Part shown: positions 27,401 through 40,848 of the stretch, piece after piece
Position numbering within the stretch: the first letter of the stretch is position 1
Layout of the letters: each line of letters starts with the position of its first letter
Assembly (NCBI GenBank): GCA_943737045.1
Contig: CALSFV010000212.1
Coordinates: 1,287,001-1,351,000 of the forward strand
Direction of reading: 5' to 3'
DNA: 64,000 bases
Source: Parapristionchus giblindavisi
Taxonomy: Eukaryota > Nematoda > Chromadorea > Rhabditida > Diplogasteridae
The notes under the pieces: generated by a model
Databases searched by the model: none
What the model was told of the DNA's origin: nothing
What the model saw: the letters and a program-made list of their open reading frames with translations, nothing else
Made by a program: the position numbers and the translations under genes

Positions 27401-30232
27401 TTGACAATTAGACTTGTAACGAATTATTTTGTACCAAAAACAGAGAGTATTGAAAGATAAATTTACATATTGGCCGTACTGACCACTTTGAAATAGTCTA
27501 TCTTATTCAGAATTTTTTCGCTCTTTCATTTGGTATATGACACGATAGGTTTCATTTTCATTTTGATATTTGTCAAGTTATCTTGATCATATCAGAGTAA
27601 AAGCTACTTTTGTACTTCGGTCATTATAGCAGCAGTAAAATATTACAGCTCGACATGACCTGAAGTGTGTCTCATTCAGAATTTTTTCCTCTTTCACATA
27701 GTATATTACTCGATAAGTATCATTGACAATTAGACTTGTAACGAATTATTTTGTACCAAAAACAGAGTGTATTGAAAGATAAATTTACATATTGGCCGTA
27801 CTGACCACTTTGAAATAGTCTATCTTATTCAGAATTTTTTCGCTCTTTCATTTGGTATATGACACGATAGGTTTCATTTTCATTTTCATATTTGTCAAGT
27901 TATCTTGATCATATCAGAGTAAAAGCTACTTATGTACTTCGCTCATTATAGCAGCAGTAAAATATTACAGCTCGACATGACCTGAAGTGTGTCTCATTCA
28001 GAATTGTTTTCTATTTCACATAGTATATTACTCGATAAGTATCATTGACAATTAGACTTGTAACGAATTATTTTGTACCAAAAACAGAGAGTATTGAAAG
28101 ATAAATTTTCATATTGGCCGTACTGACCACTTTGAAATAGTCTATCTTATTCAGAATTTTTTCGCTCTTTCATTTGGTATATGACACGATAGGTTTCATT
28201 TTCATTTTCATATTTGTCAAGTTATCTTGATCATATCAGAGTAAAAGCTACTTTTGTACTTCGCTCATTATAGCAGCAGTAAAATATTACAGCTCGACAT
28301 GACCTGAAGTGTGTCTCATTCAGAATTGTTTTCTATTTCACATAGTATATTACTCGATAAGTATCATTGACAATTAGACTTGTAACGAATTATTTTGTAC
28401 CAAAAACAGAGAGTATTGAAAGATAAATTTACATATTGGCCGTACTGACCACTTTGAAATAGTCTATCTTATTCAGAATTTTTTCGCTCTTTCATTTGGT
28501 ATATGACACGATAGGTTTCATTTTCATTTTGATATTTGTCAAGTTATCTTGATCATATCAGAGTAAAAGCTACTTTTGTACTTCGGTCATTATAGCAGCA
28601 GTAAAATATTACAGCTCGACATGACCTGAAGTGTGTCTCATTCAGAATTGTTTTCTCTTTCACATAGTATATTACTCGATAAGTATCATTGACAATTAGA
28701 CTTGTAACGAATTATTTTGTACCAAAAACAGAGAGTATTGAAAGATAAATTTACATATTGGCCGTACTGACCACTTTGAAATAGTCTATCTTATTCAGAA
28801 TTTTTTCGCTCTTTCATTTGGTATATGACACGATAGGTTTCATTTTCATTTTGATATTTGTCAAGTTATCTTGATCATATCAGAGTAAAAGCTACTTTTG
28901 TACTTCGGTCATTATAGCAGCAGTAAAATATTACAGCTCGACATGACCTGAAGTGTGTCTCATTCAGAATTTTTTCCTCTTTCACATAGTATATTACTCG
29001 ATAAGTATCATTGACAATTAGACTTGTAACGAATTATTTTGTACCAAAAACAGAGTGTATTGAAAGATAAATTTACATATTGGCCGTACTGACCACTTTG
29101 AAATAGTCTATCTTATTCAGAATTTTTTCGCTCTTTCATTTGGTATATGACACGATAGGTTTCATTTTCATTTTCATATTTGTCAAGTTATCTTGATCAT
29201 ATCAGAGTAAAAGCTACTTTTGTACTTCGCTCATTATAGCAGCAGTAAAATATTACAGCTCGACATGACCTGAAGTGTGTCTCATTCAGAATTGTTTTCT
29301 ATTTCACATAGTATATTACTCGATAAGTATCATTGACAATTAGACTTGTAACGAATTATTTTGTACCAAAAACAGAGAGTATTGAAAGATAAATTTACAT
29401 ATTGGCCGTACTGACCACTTTGAAATAGTCTATCTTATTCAGAATTTTTTCGCTCTTTCATTTGGTATATGACACGATAGGTTTCATTTTCATTTTCATA
29501 TTTGTCAAGTTATCTTGATCATATCAGAGTAAAAGCTACTTTTGTACTTCGCTCATTATAGCAGCAGTAAAATATTACAGCTCGACATGACCTGAAGTGT
29601 GTCTCATTCAGAATTGTTTTCTATTTCACATAGTATATTACTCGATAAGTATCATTGACAATTAGACTTGTAACGAATTATTTTGTACCAAAAACAGAGA
29701 GTATTGAAAGATAAATTTACATATTGGCCGTACTGACCACTTTGAAATAGTCTATCTTATTCAGAATTTTTTCGCTCTTTCATTTGGTATATGACACGAT
29801 AGGTTTCATTTTCATTTTGATATTTGTCAAGTTATCTTGATCATATCAGAGTAAAAGCTACTTTTGTACTTCGGTCATTATAGCAGCAGTAAAATATTAC
29901 AGCTCGACATGACCTGAAGTGTGTCTCATTCAGAATTGTTTTCTCTTTCACATAGTATATTACTCGATAAGTATCATTGACAATTAGACTTGTAACGAAT
30001 TATTTTGTACCAAAAACAGAGAGTATTGAAAGATAAATTTACATATTGGCCGTACTGACCACTTTGAAATAGTCTATCTTATTCAGAATTTTTTCGCTCT
30101 TTCATTTGGTATATGACACGATAGGTTTCATTTTCATTTTGATATTTGTCAAGTTATCTTGATCATATCAGAGTAAAAGCTACTTTTGTACTTCGCTCAT
30201 TATAGCAGCAGTAAAATATTACAGCTCGACAT
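24437..30232 (+). repeat. Tetrameric higher-order repeat, 1288 bp, CTATTTC type
   Basis: The clearest units run 27657-28944 and 28945-30232. Each has the order: (1) TTTTTTCC with GAGTGTATTG, CATATTTG and CTTCGCTC; (2) TTTTCTATTTC with CATATTTG and CTTCGCTC; (3) TTTTCTATTTC with GATATTTG; (4) TTTTCTCTTTC with GATATTTG. The order is partly visible from 26047 as well, with an extra fifth monomer at 27335. From 24437 to 26046 the same monomer types occur with additional copies of type 3. Private changes (AACAAATT at 26452, CTTATGTAC near 27930, AAATTTTCATATT near 28103) mark single units. Confidence 0.75.
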
Positions 30233-32164
30233 GACCTGAAGTGTGTCTCATTCAGAATTGTTTTCTATTTCACATAGTATATTACTCGATAAGTATCATT
30301 GACAATTAGACTTGTAACGAATTATTTTGTACCAAAAACAGAGAGTATTGAAAGATAAATTTACATATTGGCCGTACTGACCACTTTGAAATAGTCTATC
30401 TTATTCAGAATTTTTTCGCTCTTTCATTTGGTATATGACACGATAGGTTTCATTTTCATTTTGATATTTGTCAAGTTATCTTGATCATATCAGAGTAAAA
30501 GCTACTTTTGTACTTCGGTCATTATAGCAGCAGTAAAATACTACAGCTCGACATGACCTGAAGTGTGTCTCATTCAGAAATTTTTCCTCTTTCACATAGT
30601 ATATTACTCGATAAGTATCATTGACAATTAGACTTGTAACGAATTATTTTGTACCAAAAACAGAGTGTATTGAAAGATAAATTTACATATTGGCCGTACT
30701 GACCACTTTGAAATAGTCTATCTTATTCAGAATTTTTTCGCTCTTTCATTTGGTATATGACACGATAGGTTTCATTTTCATTTTGATATTTGTCAAGTTA
30801 TCTTGATCATATCAGAGTAAAAGCTACTTTTGTACTTCGGTCATTATAGCAGCAGTAAAATATTACAGCTCGACATGACCTGAAGTGTGTCTCATTCAGA
30901 ATTGTTTTCTCTTTCACATAGTATATTACTCGATAAGTATCATTGACAATTAGACTTGTAACGAATTATTTTGTACCAATAACAGAGAGTATTGAAAGAT
31001 AAATTTACATATTGGCCGTACTGACCACTTTGAAATAGTCTATCTTATTCAGAATTTTTTCGCTCTTTCATTTGGTATATGACACGATAGGTTTCATTTT
31101 CATTTTCATATTTGTCAAGTTATCTTGATCATATCAGAGTAAAAGCTACTTTTGTACTTCGGTCATTATAGCAGCAGTAAAATATTACAGCTCGACATGA
31201 CCTGAAGTGTGTCTCATTCAGAATTTTTTCCTCTTTCACATAGTATATTACTCGATAAGTATCATTGACAATTAGACTTGTAACGAATTATTTTGTACCA
31301 AAAACAGAGAGTATTGAAAGATAAATTTACATATTGGCCGTACTGACCACTTTGAAATAGTCTATCTTATTCAGAATTTTTTCGCTCTTTCATTTGGTAT
31401 ATGACACGATAGGTTTCATTTTCATTTTGATATTTGTCAAGTTATCTTGATCATATCAGAGTAAAAGCTACTTTTGTACTTCGGTCATTATAGCAGCAGT
31501 AAAATATTACAGCTCGACATGACCTGAAGTGTGTCTCATTCAGAATTGTTTTCTCTTTCACATAGTATATTACTCGATAAGTATCATTGACAATTAGACT
31601 TGTAACGAATTATTTTGTACCAATAACAGAGAGTATTGAAAGATAAATTTACATATTGGCCGTACTGACCACTTTGAAATAGTCTATCTTATTCAGAATT
31701 TTTTCGCTCTTTCATTTGGTATATGACACGATAGGTTTCATTTTCATTTTCATATTTGTCAAGTTATCTTGATCATATCAGAGTAAAAGCTACTTTTGTA
31801 CTTCGGTCATTATAGCAGCAGTAAAATATTACAGCTCGACATGACCTGAAGTGTGTCTCATTCAGAATTTTTTCCTCTTTCACATAGTATATTACTCGAT
31901 AAGTATCATTGACAATTAGACTTGTAACGAATTATTTTGTACCAAAAACAGAGAGTATTGAAAGATAAATTTACATATTGGCCGTACTGACCACTTTGAA
32001 ATAGTCTATCTTATTCAGAATTTTTTCGCTCTTTCATTTGGTATATGACACGATAGGTTTCATTTTCATTTTGATATTTGTCAAGTTATCTTGATCATAT
32101 CAGAGTAAAAGCTACTTTTGTACTTCGGTCATTATAGCAGCAGTAAAATATTACAGCTCGACAT
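30233..32164 (+). repeat. Dimeric higher-order repeat with ACCAATAACAG marker
   Basis: Monomers at 30877 and 31521 carry ACCAATAACAG in place of ACCAAAAACAG (at 30976 and 31620, 644 bp apart), with CATATTTG in the second half. They alternate with TTTTTTCC/GATATTTG copies at 31199 and 31843. The copy at 30233 ends in ACTACAGCTCG and the one at 30555 reads CAGAAATTTTTCC, both private changes. The ACCAATAACAG type returns at 33549, 34193 and 35481. Confidence 0.75.
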
Positions 32165-35100
32165 GACCTGAAGTGTGTCTCATTCAGAATTGTTTCCTCT
32201 TTCACATAGTATATTACTCGATAAGTTTCATTGACAATTAAACTTGTAACGAATTATTTTGTACCAAAAACAGAGAGTATTGAAAGATAAATTTACATAT
32301 TGTCCGTACTGACCACTTTGAAATAGTCTATCTTATTCAGAATTTTTCGCTCTTTCATTTGGTATATGACACGATAGGTTTCAATTTCATTTTCATATTT
32401 CTCAAGTTATCTTGATCATATCAGAGTAAAAGCTACTTTTGTACTTCGGTCATTATAGCAGCAGTAAAATATTACAGCTCGACATGACCTGAAGTGTGTC
32501 TCATTCAGAATTGTTTCCTCTTTCACATAGTATATTACTCGATAAGTTTCATTGACAATTAAACTTGTAACGAATTATTTTGTACCAAAAACAGAGAGTA
32601 TTGAAAGATAAATTTACATATTGTCCGTACTGACCACTTTGAAATAGTCTATCTTATTCAGAATTTTTCGCTCTTTCATTTGGTATATGACACGATAGGT
32701 TTCAATTTCATTTTCATATTTCTCAAGTTATCTTGATCATATCAGAGTAAAAGCTACTTTTGTACTTCGGTCATTATAGCAGCAGTAAAATATTACAGCT
32801 CGACATGACCTGAAGTGTGTCTCATTCAGAATTTTTTCCTCTTTCACATAGTATATTACTCGATAAGTTTCATTGACAATTAGACTTGTAACGAATTATT
32901 TTGTACCAAAAACAGAGAGTATTGAAAGATAAATTTACATATTGGCCGTACTGACCACTTTGAAATAGTCTATCTTATTCAGATTTTTTTCGCTCTTTCA
33001 TTTGGTATATGACACGATAGGTTTCATTTTCATTTTCATATTTGTCAAGTTATCTTGATCATATCAGAGTAAAAGCTACTTTTGTACTTCGCTCATTATA
33101 GCAGCAGTAAAATATTACAGCTCGACATGACCTGAAGTGTGTCTCATTCAGAATTGTTTTCTCTTTCACATAGTATATTACTCGATAAGTATCATTGACA
33201 ATTAGACTTGTAACGAATTATTTTGTACCAAAACAGAGAGTATTGAAAGATAAATTTACATATTGGCCGTACTGACCACTTTGAAATAGTCTATCTTATT
33301 CAGAATTTTTTCGCTCTTTCATTTGGTATATGACACGATAGGTTTCATTTTCATTTTGATATTTGTCAAGTTATCTTGATCATATCAGAGTAAAAGCTAC
33401 TTTTGTACTTCGGTCATTATAGCAGCAGTAAAATATTACAGCTCGACATGACCTGAAGTGTGTCTCATTCAGAATTGTTTTCTCTTTCACATAGTATATT
33501 ACTCGATAAGTATCATTGACAATTAGACTTGTAACGAATTATTTTGTACCAATAACAGAGAGTATTGAAAGATAAATTTACATATTGGCCGTACTGACCA
33601 CTTTGAAATAGTCTATCTTATTCAGAATTTTTTCGCTCTTTCATTTGGTATATGACACGATAGGTTTCATTTTCATTTTCATATTTGTCAAGTTATCTTG
33701 ATCATATCAGAGTAAAAGCTACTTTTGTACTTCGGTCATTATAGCAGCAGTAAAATATTACAGCTCGACATGACCTGAAGTGTGTCTCATTCAGAATTTT
33801 TTCCTCTTTCACATAGTATATTACTCGATAAGTATCATTGACAATTAGACTTGTAACGAATTATTTTGTACCAAAAACAGAGAGTATTGAAAGATAAATT
33901 TACATATTGGCCGTACTGACCACTTTGAAATAGTCTATCTTATTCAGAATTTTTTCGCTCTTTCATTTGGTATATGACACGATAGGTTTCATTTTCATTT
34001 TGATATTTGTCAAGTTATCTTGATCATATCAGAGTAAAAGCTACTTTTGTACTTCGGTCATTATAGCAGCAGTAAAATATTACAGCTCGACATGACCTGA
34101 AGTGTGTCTCATTCAGAATTGTTTTCTCTTTCACATAGTATATTACTCGATAAGTATCATTGACAATTAGACTTGTAACGAATTATTTTGTACCAATAAC
34201 AGAGAGTATTGAAAGATAAATTTACATATTGGCCGTACTGACCACTTTGAAATAGTCTATCTTATTCAGAATTTTTTCGCTCTTTCATTTGGTATATGAC
34301 ACGATAGGTTTCATTTTCATTTTCATATTTGTCAAGTTATCTTGATCATATCAGAGTAAAAGCTACTTTTGTACTTCGGTCATTATAGCAGCAGTAAAAT
34401 ATTACAGCTCGACATGACCTGAAGTGTGTCTCATTCAGAATTTTTTCCTCTTTCACATAGTATATTACTCGATAAGTATCATTGACAATTAGACTTGTAA
34501 CGAATTATTTTGTACCAAAAACAGAGAGTATTGAAAGATAAATTTACATATTGGCCGTACTGACCACTTTGAAATAGTCTATCTTATTCAGAATTTTTTC
34601 GCTCTTTCATTTGGTATATGACACGATAGGTTTCATTTTCATTTTGATATTTGTCAAGTTATCTTGATCATATCAGAGTAAAAGCTACTTTTGTACTTCG
34701 GTCATTATAGCAGCAGTAAAATATTACAGCTCGACATGACCTGAAGTGTGTCTCATTCAGAATTGTTTCCTCTTTCACATAGTATATTACTCGATAAGTT
34801 TCATTGACAATTAAACTTGTAACGAATTATTTTGTACCAAAAACAGAGAGTATTGAAAGATAAATTTACATATTGGCCGTACTGACCACTTTGAAATAGT
34901 CTATCTTATTCAGAATTTTTTCGCTCTTTCATTTGGTATATGACACGATAGGTTTCATTTTCATTTTCATATTTGTCAAGTTATCTTGATCATATCAGAG
35001 TAAAAGCTACTTTTGTACTTCGGTCATTATAGCAGCAGTAAAATATTACAGCTCGACATGACCTGAAGTGTGTCTCATTCAGAATTTTTTCCTCTTTCAC

Positions 35101-37311
35101 ATAGTATATTACTCGATAAGTATCATTGACAATTAGACTTGTAACGAATTATTTTGTACCAAAAACAGAGAGTATTGAAAGATAAATTTACATATTGGCC
35201 GTACTGACCACTTTGAAATAGTCTATCTTATTCAGAATTTTTTCGCTCTTTCATTTGGTATATGACACGATAGGTTTCATTTTCATTTTGATATTTGTCA
35301 AGTTATCTTGATCATATCAGAGTAAAAGCTACTTTTGTACTTCGGTCATTATAGCAGCAGTAAAATATTACAGCTCGACATGACCTGAAGTGTGTCTCAT
35401 TCAGAATTGTTTTCTCTTTCACATAGTATATTACTCGATAAGTATCATTGACAATTAGACTTGTAACGAATTATTTTGTACCAATAACAGAGAGTATTGA
35501 AAGATAAATTTACATATTGGCCGTACTGACCACTTTGAAATAGTCTATCTTATTCAGAATTTTTTCGCTCTTTCATTTGGTATATGACACGATAGGTTTC
35601 ATTTTCATTTTCATATTTGTCAAGTTATCTTGATCATATCAGAGTAAAAGCTACTTTTGTACTTCGGTCATTATAGCAGCAGTAAAATATTACAGCTCGA
35701 CATGACCTGAAGTGTGTCTCATTCAGAATTTTTTCCTCTTTCACATAGTATATTACTCGATAAGTATCATTGACAATTAGACTTGTAACGAATTATTTTG
35801 TACCAAAAACAGAGAGTATTGAAAGATAAATTTACATATTGGCCGTACTGACCACTTTGAAATAGTCTATCTTATTCAGAATTTTTTCGCTCTTTCATTT
35901 GGTATATGACACGATAGGTTTCATTTTCATTTTGATATTTGTCAAGTTATCTTGATCATATCAGAGTAAAAGCTACTTTTGTACTTCGGTCATTATAGCA
36001 GCAGTAAAATATTACAGCTCGACATGACCTGAAGTGTGTCTCATTCAGAATTGTTTCCTCTTTCACATAGTATATTACTCGATAAGTTTCATTGACAATT
36101 AAACTTGTAACGAATTATTTTGTACCAAAAACAGAGAGTATTGAAAGATAAATTTACATATTGTCCGTACTGACCACTTTGAAATAGTCTATCTTATTCA
36201 GAATTTTTCGCTCTTTCATTTGGTATATGACACGATAGGTTTCAATTTCATTTTCATATTTCTCAAGTTATCTTGATCATATCAGAGTAAAAGCTACTTT
36301 TGTACTTCGGTCATTATAGCAGCAGTAAAATATTACAGCTCGACATGACCTGAAGTGTGTCTCATTCAGAATTGTTTCCTCTTTCACATAGTATATTACT
36401 CGATAAGTTTCATTGACAATTAAACTTGTAACGAATTATTTTGTACCAAAAACAGAGAGTATTGAAAGATAAATTTACATATTGTCCGTACTGACCACTT
36501 TGAAATAGTCTATCTTATTCAGAATTTTTCGCTCTTTCATTTGGTATATGACACGATAGGTTTCAATTTCATTTTCATATTTCTCAAGTTATCTTGATCA
36601 TATCAGAGTAAAAGCTACTTTTGTACTTCGGTCATTATAGCAGCAGTAAAATATTACAGCTCGACATGACCTGAAGTGTGTCTCATTCAGAATTTTTTCC
36701 TCTTTCACATAGTATATTACTCGATAAGTTTCATTGACAATTAGACTTGTAACGAATTATTTTGTACCAAAAACAGAGAGTATTGAAAGATAAATTTACA
36801 TATTGGCCGTACTGACCACTTTGAAATAGTCTATCTTATTCAGATTTTTTTCGCTCTTTCATTTGGTATATGACACGATAGGTTTCATTTTCATTTTCAT
36901 ATTTGTCAAGTTATCTTGATCATATCAGAGTAAAAGCTACTTTTGTACTTCGCTCATTATAGCAGCAGTAAAATATTACAGCTCGACATGACCTGAAGTG
37001 TGTCTCATTCAGAATTTTTTCCTCTTTCACATAGTATATTACTCGATAAGTATCATTGACAATTAGACTTGTAACGAATTATTTTGTACCAAAAACAGAG
37101 AGTATTGAAAGATAAATTTACATATTGGCCGTACTGACCACTTTGAAATAGTCTATCTTATTCAGAATTTTTTCGCTCTTTCATTTGGTATATGACACGA
37201 TAGGTTTCATTTTCATTTTGATATTTGTCAAGTTATCTTGATCATATCAGAGTAAAAGCTACTTTTGTACTTCGGTCATTATAGCAGCAGTAAAATATTA
37301 CAGCTCGACAT
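32165..37311 (+). repeat. Block with five-monomer segments duplicated 12 monomers apart
   Basis: The order ACCAATAACAG copy, TTTTTTCC/GATATTTG copy, two a-type copies (GTTTCC, ATTAAAC, TTGTCC, CAATTTC) and one b-type copy (AGATTTTTTTCGC, CTTCGCTC) occurs at 31521-33128 and again at 35382-36989, exactly 3861 bp apart. Between them lie alternating ACCAATAACAG and GATATTTG copies. One copy (33129) has lost an A in its ACCAAAACAG. The copy at 34738 is a hybrid, with an a-type first half and a family II second half. Confidence 0.75.
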
Positions 37312-40300
37312 GACCTGAAGTGTGTCTCATTCAGAATTGTTTCCTCTTTCACATAGTATATTACTCGATAAGTTTCATTGACAATTAAACTTGTAACGAA
37401 TTATTTTGTAAAAAAAACAGAGAGTATTGAAAGATAAATTTACATATTGTCCGTACTGACCACTTTGAAATAGTCTATCTTATTCAGAATTTTTCGCTCT
37501 TTCATTTGGTATATGACACGATAGGTTTCAATTTCATTTTCATATTTCTCAAGTTATCTTGATCATATCAGAGTAAAAGCTACTTTTGTACTTCGGTCAT
37601 TATAGCAGCAGTAAAATATTACAGCTCGACATGACCTGAAGTGTGTCTCATTCAGAATTTTTTCCTCTTTCACATAGTATATTACTCGATAAGTTTCATT
37701 GACAATTAGACTTGTAACGAATTATTTTGTACCAAAAACAGAGAGTATTGAAAGATAAATTTACATATTGGCCGTACTGACCACTTTGAAATAGTCTATC
37801 TTATTCAGATTTTTTTCGCTCTTTCATTTGGTATATGACACGATAGGTTTCATTTTCATTTTCATATTTGTCAAGTTATCTTGATCATATCAGAGTAAAA
37901 GCTACTTTTGTACTTCGCTCATTATAGCAGCAGTAAAATATTACAGCTCGACATGACCTGAAGTGTGTCTCATTCAGAATTTTTTCCTCTTTCACATAGT
38001 ATATTACTCGATAAGTATCATTGACAATTAGACTTGTAACGAATTATTTTGTACCAAAAACAGAGAGTATTGAAAGATAAATTTACATATTGGCCGTACT
38101 GACCACTTTGAAATAGTCTATCTTATTCAGAATTTTTTCGCTCTTTCATTTGGTATATGACACGATAGGTTTCATTTTCATTTTGATATTTGTCAAGTTA
38201 TCTTGATCATATCAGAGTAAAAGCTACTTTTGTACTTCGGTCATTATAGCAGCAGTAAAATATTACAGCTCGACATGACCTGAAGTGTGTCTCATTCAGA
38301 ATTGTTTCCTCTTTCACATAGTATATTACTCGATAAGTTTCATTGACAATTAAACTTGTAACGAATTATTTTGTAAAAAAAACAGAGAGTATTGAAAGAT
38401 AAATTTACATATTGTCCGTACTGACCACTTTGAAATAGTCTATCTTATTCAGAATTTTTCGCTCTTTCATTTGGTATATGACACGATAGGTTTCAATTTC
38501 ATTTTCATATTTCTCAAGTTATCTTGATCATATCAGAGTAAAAGCTACTTTTGTACTTCGGTCATTATAGCAGCAGTAAAATATTACAGCTCGACATGAT
38601 CTGAAGTGTGTCTCATTCAGAATTTTTTCCTCTTTCACATAGTATATTACTCGATAAGTTTCATTGACAATTAGACTTGTAACGAATTATTTTGTACCAA
38701 AAACAGAGAGTATTGAAAGATAAATTTACATATTGGCCGTACTGACCACTTTGAAATAGTCTATCTTATTCAGATTTTTTTCGCTCTTTCATTTGGTATA
38801 TGACACGATAGGTTTCATTTTCATTTTCATATTTGTCAAGTTATCTTGATCATATCAGAGTAAAAGCTACTTTTGTACTTCGCTCATTATAGCAGCAGTA
38901 AAATATTACAGCTCGACATGACCTGAAGTGTGTCTCATTCAGAATTGTTTCCTCTTTCACATAGTATATTACTCGATAAGTATCATTGACAATTAGACTT
39001 GTAACGAATTATTTTGTACCAAAAACAGAGAGTATTGAAAGATAAATTTACATATTGGCCGTACTGACCACTTTGAAATAGTCTATCTTATTCAGAATTT
39101 TTTCGCTCTTTCATTTGGTATATGACACGATAGGTTTCATTTTCATTTTGATATTTGTCAAGTTATCTTGATCATATCAGAGTAAAAGCTACTTTTGTAC
39201 TTCGGTCATTATAGCAGCAGTAAAATATTACAGCTCGACATGACCTGAAGTGTGTCTCATTCAGAATTGTTTCCTCTTTCACATAGTATATTACTCGATA
39301 AGTTTCATTGACAATTAAACTTGTAACGAATTATTTTGTAAAAAAAACAGAGAGTATTGAAAGATAAATTTACATATTGTCCGTACTGACCACTTTGAAA
39401 TAGTCTATCTTATTCAGAATTTTTCGCTCTTTCATTTGGTATATGACACGATAGGTTTCAATTTCATTTTCATATTTCTCAAGTTATCTTGATCATATCA
39501 GAGTAAAAGCTACTTTTGTACTTCGGTCATTATAGCAGCAGTAAAATATTACAGCTCGACATGACCTGAAGTGTGTCTCATTCAGAATTTTTTCCTCTTT
39601 CACATAGTATATCTCTCGATAAGTATCATTGACAATTAGACTTGTAACGAATTATTTTGTACCAAAAACAGAGAGTATTGAAAGATAAATTTACATATTG
39701 GCCGTACTGACCACTTTGAAATAGTCTATCTTATTCAGAATTTTTTCGCTCTTTCATTTGGTATATGACACGATAGGTTTCATTTTCATTTTGATATTTG
39801 TCAAGTTATCTTGATCATATCAGAGTAAAAGCTACTTTTGTACTTCGGTCATTATAGCAGCAGTAAAATATTACAGCTCGACATGACCTGAAGTGTGTCT
39901 CATTCAGAATTGTTTCCTCTTTCACATAGTATATTACTCGATAAGTTTCATTGACAATTAAACTTGTAACGAATTATTTTGTAAAAAAAACAGAGAGTAT
40001 TGAAAGATAAATTTACATATTGTCCGTACTGACCACTTTGAAATAGTCTATCTTATTCAGAATTTTTCGCTCTTTCATTTGGTATATGACACGATAGGTT
40101 TCAATTTCATTTTCATATTTCTCAAGTTATCTTGATCATATCAGAGTAAAAGCTACTTTTGTACTTCGGTCATTATAGCAGCAGTAAAATATTACAGCTC
40201 GACATGACCTGAAGTGTGTCTCATTCAGAATTTTTTCCTCTTTCACATAGTATATCTCTCGATAAGTATCATTGACAATTAGACTTGTAACGAATTATTT

Positions 40301-40848
40301 TGTACCAAAAACAGAGAGTATTGAAAGATAAATTTACATATTGGCCGTACTGACCACTTTGAAATAGTCTATCTTATTCAGAATTTTTTCGCTCTTTCAT
40401 TTGGTATATGACACGATAGGTTTCATTTTCATTTTGATATTTGTCAAGTTATCTTGATCATATCAGAGTAAAAGCTACTTTTGTACTTCGGTCATTATAG
40501 CAGCAGTAAAATATTACAGCTCGACATGACCTGAAGTGTGTCTCATTCAGAATTGTTTCCTCTTTCACATAGTATATTACTCGATAAGTTTCATTGACAA
40601 TTAAACTTGTAACGAATTATTTTGTAAAAAAAACAGAGAGTATTGAAAGATAAATTTACATATTGTCCGTACTGACCACTTTGAAATAGTCTATCTTATT
40701 CAGAATTTTTCGCTCTTTCATTTGGTATATGACACGATAGGTTTCAATTTCATTTTCATATTTCTCAAGTTATCTTGATCATATCAGAGTAAAAGCTACT
40801 TTTGTACTTCGGTCATTATAGCAGCAGTAAAATATTACAGCTCGACAT
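37312..40848 (+). repeat. Sublineage of type-a copies marked by GTAAAAAAAACAG
   Basis: Five consecutive type-a monomers (37312, 38277, 39242, 39885, 40528) carry TTTTGTAAAAAAAACAG where others read TTTTGTACCAAAAACAG. The marker recurs at 37406, 38371, 39336, 39979 and 40622. The spacings are 965, 965, 643 and 643 bp: two trimer steps, then two dimer steps. The two dimer partners (39563, 40206) also share TATATCTCTCG, otherwise a family I trait. These copies clearly descend from one ancestor by local amplification. Confidence 0.85.
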
